From NCBI GenBank assembly GCA_023229575.1, contig JALNYZ010000012.1, positions 62,001-126,000 on the forward strand: DNA of 64,000 bases, read 5' to 3'. Below are positions 18,382-26,969 of this stretch, piece by piece; within the stretch, counting starts at the first letter, position 1; each line of letters starts with the position of its first letter. The notes under the pieces are model-generated. The model ran no database searches and was not told where the DNA came from. It saw only the letters and a list, made by a program, of their open reading frames with translations. Origin of the DNA: Prolixibacteraceae bacterium (GTDB lineage: Bacteria; Bacteroidota; Bacteroidia; Bacteroidales; Prolixibacteraceae). Made by a program: the position numbers and the translations under genes.

Positions 18382-21300
18382 ATGAAGAAAATATATATTG
18401 TTCTGTTCATGATGTTCAATTTTGTCCTGCTGCTTCTGCCGGCAAGACTTACAGCGCAACAAAAGGCACAGAAAGAAGAAAATAAAGTAATTATCGAATC
18501 AATAGTGACTGATCAGGCCGGGCACCCTGTAACGGGGGCAATGGTGTATGGCAATGAAGGCTCCGTGGTGTCAAAAACTGACCCTTCGGGCAAGTTCTTG
18601 ATATCAGTTTCCGGGGAACCGGAGATATTGATTGAAGCTGATGGTTATGAACCTGCTGTTTTCAACGCAGGTTCATATAAGAAATTAAAAGCGTTAACCC
18701 TGGTTCCCAGTTTATACCGCCATGGATCCAAAGACGATGTTAATATAGCTTTTAGGAAAGTTAAAAGTGGAAGCCTGGTAAATGCTGTCAGTGTTGTTAA
18801 CCCGGCTGATTTTCTGCCATATGCCAATGAACAAAATATATTAGAAGCGCTTTCCGGTCGTGTTCCCGGGTTGTATAGCAGTACCAATCTACGGGGGATA
18901 GGTACGCCATTATTTATTGTTGACGGGCTTCCACGTGATTATACCTATATCAACCTTGATGAAGTGGAACAGATCACTGTACTCAAGGACATTAACTCGG
19001 CAATTCTGTATGGGACCAAGGCTGTTAACGGAGTAGTCCTTGTGACGACCAAAAGAGGGGTGGCGCTAAAAAAACAGGTTAATGTATCGGGTAATTATGG
19101 CATTTCCATTCCAAGTGCGTTGCCTCAATATTTATCATCGGCTGATTATATGGCATTGAATAACGAAGCGAGGCAAAATGATGGGCTTGCCCAGCTATAT
19201 GATCCTGCGACAATAGACAATTACCGTATGGGCAACAAATACCGTTATCCATCCACAGATTATTATTCGAATGAATATCTCAAGTCGTTCAAACCTTTTT
19301 CAAGGGTAACCACCGATTTTTCGGGAGGTAATAATACATTGAAGTACTTCATTTATATGGGCTGGGACGAGAAAGGAAGCCTTATGAATTTCGGTGAAGG
19401 AAAAACAGCCAAAGAAGACAAGTTCAATTTCAGGGGCAATGTTGATATGAAAATCAACAACTGGATCAGGAGTTCTATCGATGGCGTTGCGGTTTTGGAC
19501 AACAACAAGGGCGCTCTTGGTAATTTCTATGCAGAAGCAGCTACGCGCTTACCGCAATTATATGCACCGTTAATACCCATCAGCTTAATTATGAACCCGA
19601 ACGCAAATGCGTTATTAAAATCACGAAAGAATGATGTAGATGGTAAATACCTGCTTGGGGGGACACCGAGTTATCTGACCAACGCGTTTGCCGATGGATA
19701 TTCGGCAGGAACATCTGAAAATATTGACCGGATGCTCTCTTTCAACAACAGGATAGATTTTGACCTGAAGGCGCTGGTTGATGGTTTGGCATTTCACACG
19801 AACCTAAGCTTCGATTTCTTTACGAGTTACAATCAGGTAGTGCAGAATAGCTATTCGGTTTATACGCCCACATGGGATGCGGCAAATGATTCGATTGTAA
19901 GCCTGGTGCAAAATGGCTCCGATGCCCGGAGCGGAAACCAGAATATTTCAGGCCAGTATTTTCAACGGCGAATTGGGTTTTACGGTTTATTGGATTATGA
20001 TAAGACTTTTGGGGTACACCGGGTACAGGGTTCATTGTCCGGGTTCGGTAATCAAATTGCAACACAAAATGTCGTTCAGCCGGATAAAAACCTGAACTTT
20101 GGATTGCGTTTAATGTATAGTTATAAAGACAAGTATTCAGCTGATTTCAGCGGCGCCCTTGTAAAATCAGGTAGGTTGCCTGAAGGGAACAGAAGCGCTT
20201 TCTCTCCATCTTTGGGGCTGGCCTGGCTAATCAGTTCCGAGAATTTCATGTCGGCCATACCGGCTGTTAATTATCTTAAACTTAAGGCTTCGGCAGGGAT
20301 ACTAAATACGGATGCGGGGATAACCGGTTATTATTATTATGATAATATTTACGGTGGAGCATCGAGTTACTCCTGGTATGATGCCGCTGCTTATAACGGG
20401 ACAATATCAACTATTGGCGGAAACCCACGGCTCTCTTTCGAAAAACGGAAAGAAATCAACCTGGGGTTTGAGAGTGTCCTGTTTGACCATAAACTCTCCC
20501 TTGATTTTAATGCTTTTAGTAGTATTTATTCGAACCAGATGACGCGGCTTAATAATTCTTACCCCGGTTATTTTGCCAATTATGTACCTTATGGAAATTA
20601 CAATGAAAATTCTTACCGCGGAGTTGAATTGGGATTATCATTTAACAAAAGTTTTGGCGATCTCTCGTTCTCTGTCGGGGCCAACGGTCTTTTAATGGAC
20701 AACAAGGTTTTGAAAAGGGATGAGACATGGTCCCAGGATTACCTTTACAGGAAAGGCCGCCCGGTTGATGCGCTGTTTGGCCTGGTTGCCGATGGCTTAT
20801 TTATGGACCAGAATGATATTAACAATCATGCATCCCAGATGTTTGGAATAGCGAAACCTGGCGACATTAAATATGTGGATCAGAACAAAGACGGGATTAT
20901 TGATGATAATGACCAGGTTCAGATTGGACGTTCCTGGGCCCCTTTTACTTATGGTTTAAACATGAAAATATCCTATAAGGGATTAACATTGTACGCCCTT
21001 GGGAACGGGAGTATCGGGCGTGATGCGTATATTTCCAATAACTATTACTGGGTGGATGGCAATGATAAATATTCAACCTATATCGTTGAGAGGTGGACAG
21101 AGGCAACCAAAACAACAGCAACATTGCCGAGGTTAAGTTCACAGACGAACAATAATAACCATCGGGTCTCGACATTTTGGCTCTACAAGGATAACTTCTT
21201 TACATTGAATCATATGCAATTGACATGGACAATCCCGGGAGAAGCTGTACAAATGTCGAAAATGAAGAACTTTAGCGTTTATGTTTATGGTTCAAATCTT

Positions 21301-21396
21301 TTTACCATTTCCCGGTACAGGGATATAAGGGAATTAAATGTTGGAAGTGAACCTCAGTACCGTTCATTTTCGTTGGGGGTGAAAGCCCTGTTTTAA
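18382..21396 (+). CDS. SusC/RagA-type TonB-dependent porin without STN domain (SusC2)
   Basis: A second, shorter SusC-like porin (1004 residues). The signal peptide ends at RLTAQ. A CarboxypepD-regulatory-like domain follows (about 35-115, ESIVTDQAGHPVTGAMVYG), then a TonB plug (about 140-230, TNLRGIGTPLFIVDGLPRDY and LYGTKAVNGVVLVTTKRG) and a barrel ending in GVKALF. No STN domain precedes the regulatory-like domain, unlike SusC1, so this porin should transport without signalling to FecR. It lies 30 bases after SusD1 and is followed by its own SusD partner after 19 bases. The two pairs probably import different fragments of one glycan, though an accessory, less selective pair is also possible. 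Confidence 0.93.
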   Translation: MKKIYIVLFMMFNFVLLLLPARLTAQQKAQKEENKVIIESIVTDQAGHPVTGAMVYGNEGSVVSKTDPSGKFLISVSGEPEILIEADGYEPAVFNAGSYKKLKALTLVPSLYRHGSKDDVNIAFRKVKSGSLVNAVSVVNPADFLPYANEQNILEALSGRVPGLYSSTNLRGIGTPLFIVDGLPRDYTYINLDEVEQITVLKDINSAILYGTKAVNGVVLVTTKRGVALKKQVNVSGNYGISIPSALPQYLSSADYMALNNEARQNDGLAQLYDPATIDNYRMGNKYRYPSTDYYSNEYLKSFKPFSRVTTDFSGGNNTLKYFIYMGWDEKGSLMNFGEGKTAKEDKFNFRGNVDMKINNWIRSSIDGVAVLDNNKGALGNFYAEAATRLPQLYAPLIPISLIMNPNANALLKSRKNDVDGKYLLGGTPSYLTNAFADGYSAGTSENIDRMLSFNNRIDFDLKALVDGLAFHTNLSFDFFTSYNQVVQNSYSVYTPTWDAANDSIVSLVQNGSDARSGNQNISGQYFQRRIGFYGLLDYDKTFGVHRVQGSLSGFGNQIATQNVVQPDKNLNFGLRLMYSYKDKYSADFSGALVKSGRLPEGNRSAFSPSLGLAWLISSENFMSAIPAVNYLKLKASAGILNTDAGITGYYYYDNIYGGASSYSWYDAAAYNGTISTIGGNPRLSFEKRKEINLGFESVLFDHKLSLDFNAFSSIYSNQMTRLNNSYPGYFANYVPYGNYNENSYRGVELGLSFNKSFGDLSFSVGANGLLMDNKVLKRDETWSQDYLYRKGRPVDALFGLVADGLFMDQNDINNHASQMFGIAKPGDIKYVDQNKDGIIDDNDQVQIGRSWAPFTYGLNMKISYKGLTLYALGNGSIGRDAYISNNYYWVDGNDKYSTYIVERWTEATKTTATLPRLSSQTNNNNHRVSTFWLYKDNFFTLNHMQLTWTIPGEAVQMSKMKNFSVYVYGSNLFTISRYRDIRELNVGSEPQYRSFSLGVKALF

Positions 21397-21415
21397 CAAC
21401 TCAAAAATAATTATC

Positions 21416-23197
21416 ATGAGATCATTTAAAATATTTTATTTAGTATTGATAATTCTATCTGTAACGGCCTGTAAGATGCTTATTGACCCGTTGGATGATA
21501 ATCATTCTACTTTGAACAGGGTTTATAAGGATCAATCTTATGCTGAAGGCTTGTTATTTACCGCTTACAGCAAATTACCTACAGTTAGCTTTCCTTTTGA
21601 CGAGGTTGCTACTGACGATGCTGTTACCAACGACAAGTTTAATGTTTACCTTAGGATGGCAACGGGCCAGTGGTCGGCCCAGTTTAACCCTGAGGACCAA
21701 TGGACTAATTGTATTTCTGCCATCATGTACCTGAACCGGTTCCAAAGTGTTGTTGACTCTGTACCCTGGAAAAACTCTGATCCGGTTATAAACGATTTGT
21801 TCATATGGCGTTTGAAAGGCGAGGTTTACGCCTTAAGGGGTCTGTTTGAGTATCATCTGTTGCAAAGAACAGGGGGCGTTGGCTCAAATGGTCAGTTACT
21901 GGGCATACCTATTGTTACAAAAGTATTGGACGAAGGAACTGATTTCAATATTCCCCGCGCAGGGTTTACAGAATCTGTCACCCAGATCTATTCTGACCTT
22001 GACAAGGCTCTTCAATACCTGACTATGCTCGATTATAAAGATTTGACCGCTAATGCTGCCAACGATAATCTTGTAAAGACATTGGTCCCGGGCGTACCAG
22101 GAGTCAATGTTACAAAATACAACGTTGTTTTTGGTTCATCGTGGAACCAGCGTATCAGCGGGAGAATCGTAAAAGCGCTGAAAGCGCGTGTAGCTTTACT
22201 GGCTGCCAGTCCGGCCTTTTCTGATGGCAGTTCCCAATTATGGGATAAAGCAGCCAATTATGCGGATGACGTTATTAATATAAGTGGAGGGATAGCAGGC
22301 CTCGATCCGAATGGTCATAAGTACTATGACGCCACCAGGGTTGGCGCCATCAAACTGTCAAGTGGGGTGGATCAGAAAGAGATGATCTGGAGAAGCGCAC
22401 TTGTCACCAATAATACCAGGGAGGCCAATAATTATCCGCCATCACTGTTTGGGGATGGACGTGTCAATCCCACCCAAAATCTGGTTGATGCATTCCCCGG
22501 GGCGAACGGGTTCCCGATTTCAAATCCCCTTAGCCAGTTCGATCCGGCTAATCCTTTTGCCAAGCGTGACCCCCGCCTGGCATTATACATCCTCTATAAT
22601 GGGGCTACGATAAGGAGTACAAAAATAATTACGGGTGTCGGCGGAGGCACAAATGCCAAAGATTCCATTGAAACATCCACGCGTACGGGGTATTATTTAA
22701 GGAAGCTTTTAAATGAAAATGTCAACATGGACCCGAAGGCAACAAGTACGCAAAGACATTATGAAGTTCATATGCGGTTTACAGAATTATTTCTTATCTA
22801 TGCCGAAGCTGCCAATGAAGCATGGGGACCTGATGGAGTGGGGCCCAGTGGTTTTTCAGCCAGGCAGGTTATTGCCGCTATCCGGAAACGTGCGGGAATA
22901 TCCCAACCCGACAATTACCTTGCATCAGTAACGTCCAAAGATAACATGAGGGATCTAATCCGTAATGAGAGAAGACTGGAGCTTTGTTTTGAAGGTTTTC
23001 GCTTCTGGGATTTGCGCCGCTGGAAAGCCGACCTGACAGTTCCTGCGAAAGGTGTAAATATTAATCAGAATGGTACAACTTTTAATGTTGTTGATGTTGA
23101 ACCTCGGGTGTATGATAAAAATTATATGTACTACGGACCAATACCGCAGAACGAAGTTCTCAAGTATAGCGCTATTATTCAAAACAAAGGGTGGTAG
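21416..23197 (+). CDS. SusD/RagB-family surface glycan-binding lipoprotein (SusD2)
   Basis: A 593-residue SusD-family lipoprotein. The signal peptide ends at SVTAC with C19 lipidated. Family blocks seen include WTNCISAIMYLNRFQSVVD, FIWRLKGEVYALRGLFEYHL, RFTELFLIYAEAANEAWG and RNERRLELCFEGFRFWDLRR. The start is 19 bases after SusC2, so it is the natural partner of that porin. It diverges strongly from SusD1 in the central loop region, which agrees with the two pairs recognising different ligands. Confidence 0.94.
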   Translation: MRSFKIFYLVLIILSVTACKMLIDPLDDNHSTLNRVYKDQSYAEGLLFTAYSKLPTVSFPFDEVATDDAVTNDKFNVYLRMATGQWSAQFNPEDQWTNCISAIMYLNRFQSVVDSVPWKNSDPVINDLFIWRLKGEVYALRGLFEYHLLQRTGGVGSNGQLLGIPIVTKVLDEGTDFNIPRAGFTESVTQIYSDLDKALQYLTMLDYKDLTANAANDNLVKTLVPGVPGVNVTKYNVVFGSSWNQRISGRIVKALKARVALLAASPAFSDGSSQLWDKAANYADDVINISGGIAGLDPNGHKYYDATRVGAIKLSSGVDQKEMIWRSALVTNNTREANNYPPSLFGDGRVNPTQNLVDAFPGANGFPISNPLSQFDPANPFAKRDPRLALYILYNGATIRSTKIITGVGGGTNAKDSIETSTRTGYYLRKLLNENVNMDPKATSTQRHYEVHMRFTELFLIYAEAANEAWGPDGVGPSGFSARQVIAAIRKRAGISQPDNYLASVTSKDNMRDLIRNERRLELCFEGFRFWDLRRWKADLTVPAKGVNINQNGTTFNVVDVEPRVYDKNYMYYGPIPQNEVLKYSAIIQNKGW

Positions 23198-23248
23198 CGT
23201 GAATTCGGTTATCGTTGTTAAAAGAAATAATAAACAATTATGTACAAT

Positions 23249-24277
23249 ATGAAAAAAATATTTATAATACAGTCATTATTTATTGGCTTGATATTCTTTC
23301 TGGTATCCTGCAAAAATCAGGTAAACGAATTCACGGATTTTAACTACACTACCGGTTATTTTCCTTATCAGTATCCAGTGCGGACAATTGAATTGGGCAA
23401 GGATGTTATCTGGGACAATACAAGCGACAATAATCATAAATTTCTGATTTCAACCGCAATGGGCGGAGCCTATGAAAATGCCGTTGACAGGGAATTTACT
23501 GTTGAACTTGCAGGCTCTCTGTGCAATAATGTATTATTCGCATCATCCAAAGATACGGTCAGGTTGATGCCTCAGTCATATTATTCATTAAGCTCATCAA
23601 AAATAACCATTCCTGCAGGTAAAGTGAACGGAGGTATTGACGTTCAACTGAGCGATGCTTTTTTTAATGATACTTTGTCCATAAAACTGAAATACGTTAT
23701 CCCGCTACGCATTGTCAATGTAACAAAGCTCGACTCCATTCTGAGGGGAAGTGCTTTAGTTAATAATCCCAATCCGTTGATTACTGCCAATTGGGCTGTA
23801 TTGCCAAAGGATTTTACAATGTTTGCAGTAAAATTTATTAATCCTTATCATGGGACATACCTTCACCGGGGGACCAGTACGGTAGATTCATCCGCAACGC
23901 GGGTTGAAACCAACCTGTACCATCAAAAATATGTTGAGCAGGATGAGCTTTGGACTTTGCAAACCAAGAGTCTAAACAAGGTTACCCTGAGCGGGGGTTC
24001 ACATTCGCGGCGGGTTTCGGGATTTCTCCAAATGGACCTTACATTTTCAAATGATGGAAGTTGTACAATAACCCGGGCGAAAGGATCATCCGGTTACACC
24101 ATAACCGGATCCGGAAAACTGGTAGGTGATGCTGATTCGTGGGGCAATAAGAAGCGCGATGCCATTTATTTACAGTATAAGATCACCTCAGGAGTTTATT
24201 CATTTTCCGCTAGTGACACACTGGTTGTCAGGGACAGGGGTATCGTTATGGAGACCTTTCAGCCTCAGGTTTACTAA
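23249..24277 (+). CDS. DUF1735-type surface lipoprotein
   Basis: A surface lipoprotein of 342 residues. An upstream in-frame ATG at 23240 exists, but the ATG at 23249 begins a standard lipoprotein signal (MKKIFIIQ...FFLVSC, C21). Residues about 30-180 look like DUF1735 (BT_3987-type N-terminal beta domain): YPVRTIELGKDVIWDN, SSSKITIPAGKVNGGIDVQL and KYVIPLRIVNV. The C-terminal half (about 200-342) is a second all-beta domain (HGTYLHRGTS, RVSGFLQMDLTFSNDGSCTI) that I cannot name with certainty. Such proteins directly follow SusD genes and act as extra surface glycan-binding proteins. It is 51 bases after SusD2 and likely the last gene of the sus transcript. Confidence 0.8.
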   Translation: MKKIFIIQSLFIGLIFFLVSCKNQVNEFTDFNYTTGYFPYQYPVRTIELGKDVIWDNTSDNNHKFLISTAMGGAYENAVDREFTVELAGSLCNNVLFASSKDTVRLMPQSYYSLSSSKITIPAGKVNGGIDVQLSDAFFNDTLSIKLKYVIPLRIVNVTKLDSILRGSALVNNPNPLITANWAVLPKDFTMFAVKFINPYHGTYLHRGTSTVDSSATRVETNLYHQKYVEQDELWTLQTKSLNKVTLSGGSHSRRVSGFLQMDLTFSNDGSCTITRAKGSSGYTITGSGKLVGDADSWGNKKRDAIYLQYKITSGVYSFSASDTLVVRDRGIVMETFQPQVY

Positions 24278-24604
24278 ATAGCCCGAACCTCATTCATCGA
24301 CTTGCTTGAGAGAGAGGCGTCTGGCCTGTCCGAGGATACTAAGGTAGATCAGGTCAATTCCATGCCCCGGTACTATGGGAATTTTCAACGGGATGAAAAT
24401 TCTCATAGTCCGGGGCATATTGAAACTGGGTATTTTATGATGTTACAATATGAAAAGGCAGGCCATGCAAACATATCTGGATATTAAAGATTAGATTGAC
24501 AGACATTTAAGAAACTCTTGAGTGTGCGTAGTTATTAAGAGCAACTAACTTCACCATATTGCTGCGATAGTAATTCGTTTTTAGTGAAGAGAAATACATT
24601 GCAT
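24278..24604. other. Intergenic stretch of 327 bases between DUF1735 and the unclassified enzyme
   Basis: No convincing gene is present. A 61-codon frame at 24302-24487 runs through the large inverted repeat listed separately, has no signal peptide or known motif, and is judged accidental. The remainder (24419-24604) is plain A+T-rich sequence with no promoter match that I trust. Confidence 0.6.
24362..24418. repeat. Large near-perfect inverted repeat
   Basis: The left arm is 24362-24387 and the right arm is 24394-24418, with a 6-base loop (ACGGGA). The arms are about 25 bases long and differ by one extra T and one G-A mismatch. The outer ends read ATGCCCCGG and CCGGGGCAT. There is no T-run after it in either direction. 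It could be a transcript-end stabiliser, a rho-independent-like structure for the sus operon, or a small mobile palindromic element. Confidence 0.75.
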
Positions 24605-26914
24605 ATGAATTTTCGAAATTTAGCCGTACGTTGTCTTTTTGCCTGCATTATTGCGGGGATTGGTAACAATACCTATGCACAGGATTGGAGCAGTTATGAG
24701 GTGCGGAGGACCTGGCTGCTAAACCTGTCATGGCCGGCGCCGAGTTCTAACAGGAAATTGGGCATGTCATACAACCTCGCAAATTTCAACAAATACCCCA
24801 GGGAATCTTCCCAGTCCAATGATGCCGTTATCAAAACAGTTGGCATACTTCATGGTATAACGCCCGATATGGTAGACCCTTTTTTCTTTCCCTTGGGTGT
24901 TGTCCGCGCAATTTACCAGTTTACCGACCGTTTCACCCCCGCGCAGTTGAATGGTATAGCTACTGATGCCCAGACAATGGACAACTGGTATGGAGGGGGC
25001 ACCGAGAACCACAATCTGATGCGCATGTCCAATGGTTACCTGTTCGCGCAGAAATTTCCAACAGGCATGTGGTATCCCTCAACCAAAAACATCCCCAAGG
25101 TGAGCTCCGCCAGGTTGATGGTTGATGTCAAAGAGAAGTTGCGCGTTGAAGGACAGAAGCGCTACAACCATTCATTCGGGGAGGCCTCATCACCCAATTA
25201 CATTCTGTGTCATCTGATACCCTTGCAGCATCTTTACGAATTTGCGGAAGACAAGGAGGTAAAAAATATTGCTGAGGCCATGATCCTTCAACTGCTCTCT
25301 CACTTATCAGTTAATGTTTACCGCGGCTATATCCTCGATCCCTACCCGCGCTTCTACAACTCCCTCTATACCAATGGGGGGACTGGTCCCGGGATTGATG
25401 ATGGAATGAAGAATAGCACATTAATGCTGAACTGGCTTTATTGGAACCAATGTAAACCTACGGGATCTCGTATGTTGCAATTAGGGGACAATACCTACCT
25501 GATTTACGCGGCGCTTTCCTCTTATCGACCGCCTGTAGTACTGGAGTGCATCGCTAACCTTAGCAGCGACAACCCGGACAAAGCGCACTGGGTCAAAACC
25601 TCAGAGCCTGGCCATAATGGAAGCTCCACTTCTGTGATATTTAATGTTCAACGCCGCAGTGTTTGGCGCGACAGGGAGTTCGCCATCAGTTCAATGACCG
25701 GTTATCATGATGCCGCCGGATGGTATTGTCAGGACGGTAGCAAGTTTGGCATTGCCTACCGTTCGAACGACCGGTTGCAGTACCTCCAGGCAGGGCACCC
25801 CTACTGGTTGGCAGATTCGCCCGAAACGCCATCCGATTTCTCGTGGTGGCAGGCTACTCTATCGCCATTCATGCAAGTGGCCCAACACAAGCATACTGCG
25901 ATCGTGATGTTCAACATTACCGACACCGACCCCTGGCCGAATTCTGCTCCCACTCGCCCTGACTTTTTCTACACGTCAGGTACCACAATCCGCCGCAGCA
26001 ACCATGCGAACAACCTTCGCAAGGAATGTGGAATCCGGTATCCTGTAACAATAGATCAGGCAAACGAGGTGGTCAACCCGGATGGTACGAAATGGCTCTT
26101 TCTTAATGAGGGCAACACTTACATCGGGATACGTTCTCTGACAACTGCCAATGTGCAACCAGATGATGCCAACGTTTGGAAAGCGTTTTATGCCACGGCA
26201 GCGCTTCATGGCGGGCGTTCCCAAACCGGTTTTGTGGTCGAGATAGGTACCAGTACGACAAGTGGTGGCAAGTTTGCCTCTTTCGATGCGTTCAAGGCAA
26301 ACCTGTCGGTCAGGAATCCAACGGTTGCCTGGGGATCCGGCTCCACTCCTTCATTGGTGGTAGAATACACCAATTCAGATAATATAACGCTCAAAACAGA
26401 GTATGATACCAACCTGACACGTGACGCCGAAGGGAAGGTTAGGATGATACCCAACGTTTGGGTAAATGGTGTAGCTAATATTTTAGATCCCTGGCCAGAC
26501 ATTGAGGCTCGGCTTGATGAAACGCACCCCCTGGTAACGATGGTTAACAGGGTACTGACGATAACCGATCCCGTAACCGGAGAAGAAGCGAAGATCGATT
26601 GGAGCGGCAACTTGCCAATCATTTCGTCATCGGTGACTACTGACGTTCCACTCAAACCTAATGTTAGTAAGGCAATAAAGATTTACCCTAACCCGGCTTC
26701 CGATAAGGTGTACATCAATACCTCCGGTTTACCTGAAGGGAAATGGATTATTCAATTAATTAGTATGGATGGCATGATCCGAAGCGTGGAAGAACAACTT
26801 TCAGGTACAGCTATTATCCCTTTCGATGTCTCAAAATACAGTAATGGTTTTTACATGCTTATCCTGACAAATGGAAAGGACAAATATTTTAACAAATTTA
26901 TTATACGCAAATAA
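24605..26914 (+). CDS. Unclassified T9SS-secreted enzyme, probably polysaccharide lyase or hydrolase
   Basis: A 769-residue exported protein. A GTG at 24584 is in frame, but the ATG at 24605 (MNFRNLAVRCLF) matches the start of the second copy at 29923 and gives a clean signal peptide ending TYAQ. Residues about 30-420 look helical, with Trp/Asn/His-rich blocks: GGGTENHNLMRMSNGYLF (E134, N135, H136), HSFGEASSPNYILCH and YNSLYTNGGTGPGIDDGM. About 430-680 looks beta-rich. Residues 690-769 are a type IX secretion sorting domain (KIYPNPASDKVYI to the end). The helical toroid plus beta layout and the Asn-His pair recall several polysaccharide lyase families, but I cannot assign one. The position between SusD-locus genes and GH35 supports glycan degradation. 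Confidence 0.7.
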   Translation: MNFRNLAVRCLFACIIAGIGNNTYAQDWSSYEVRRTWLLNLSWPAPSSNRKLGMSYNLANFNKYPRESSQSNDAVIKTVGILHGITPDMVDPFFFPLGVVRAIYQFTDRFTPAQLNGIATDAQTMDNWYGGGTENHNLMRMSNGYLFAQKFPTGMWYPSTKNIPKVSSARLMVDVKEKLRVEGQKRYNHSFGEASSPNYILCHLIPLQHLYEFAEDKEVKNIAEAMILQLLSHLSVNVYRGYILDPYPRFYNSLYTNGGTGPGIDDGMKNSTLMLNWLYWNQCKPTGSRMLQLGDNTYLIYAALSSYRPPVVLECIANLSSDNPDKAHWVKTSEPGHNGSSTSVIFNVQRRSVWRDREFAISSMTGYHDAAGWYCQDGSKFGIAYRSNDRLQYLQAGHPYWLADSPETPSDFSWWQATLSPFMQVAQHKHTAIVMFNITDTDPWPNSAPTRPDFFYTSGTTIRRSNHANNLRKECGIRYPVTIDQANEVVNPDGTKWLFLNEGNTYIGIRSLTTANVQPDDANVWKAFYATAALHGGRSQTGFVVEIGTSTTSGGKFASFDAFKANLSVRNPTVAWGSGSTPSLVVEYTNSDNITLKTEYDTNLTRDAEGKVRMIPNVWVNGVANILDPWPDIEARLDETHPLVTMVNRVLTITDPVTGEEAKIDWSGNLPIISSSVTTDVPLKPNVSKAIKIYPNPASDKVYINTSGLPEGKWIIQLISMDGMIRSVEEQLSGTAIIPFDVSKYSNGFYMLILTNGKDKYFNKFIIRK

Positions 26915-26934
26915 GCTGGTCAACCTTATAAAAC
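26906..26934 (+). repeat. 29-base repeat unit (copy 1) at the end of the T9SS enzyme gene
   Basis: CGCAAATAA (last codons and stop of the enzyme gene), two variable bases, then TGGTCAACCTTATAAAAC. The same arrangement recurs at 36341-36369 with 27 of 29 bases identical. Confidence 0.8.
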
Positions 26935-26969
26935 AGATAGTATTCATAATTACTCAAATTATAATCCCC

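Noticed and set aside
24302..24487. A 61-codon + strand frame after the DUF1735 gene
   Set aside because: It runs through both arms of the inverted repeat, has no known motif and no signal peptide.
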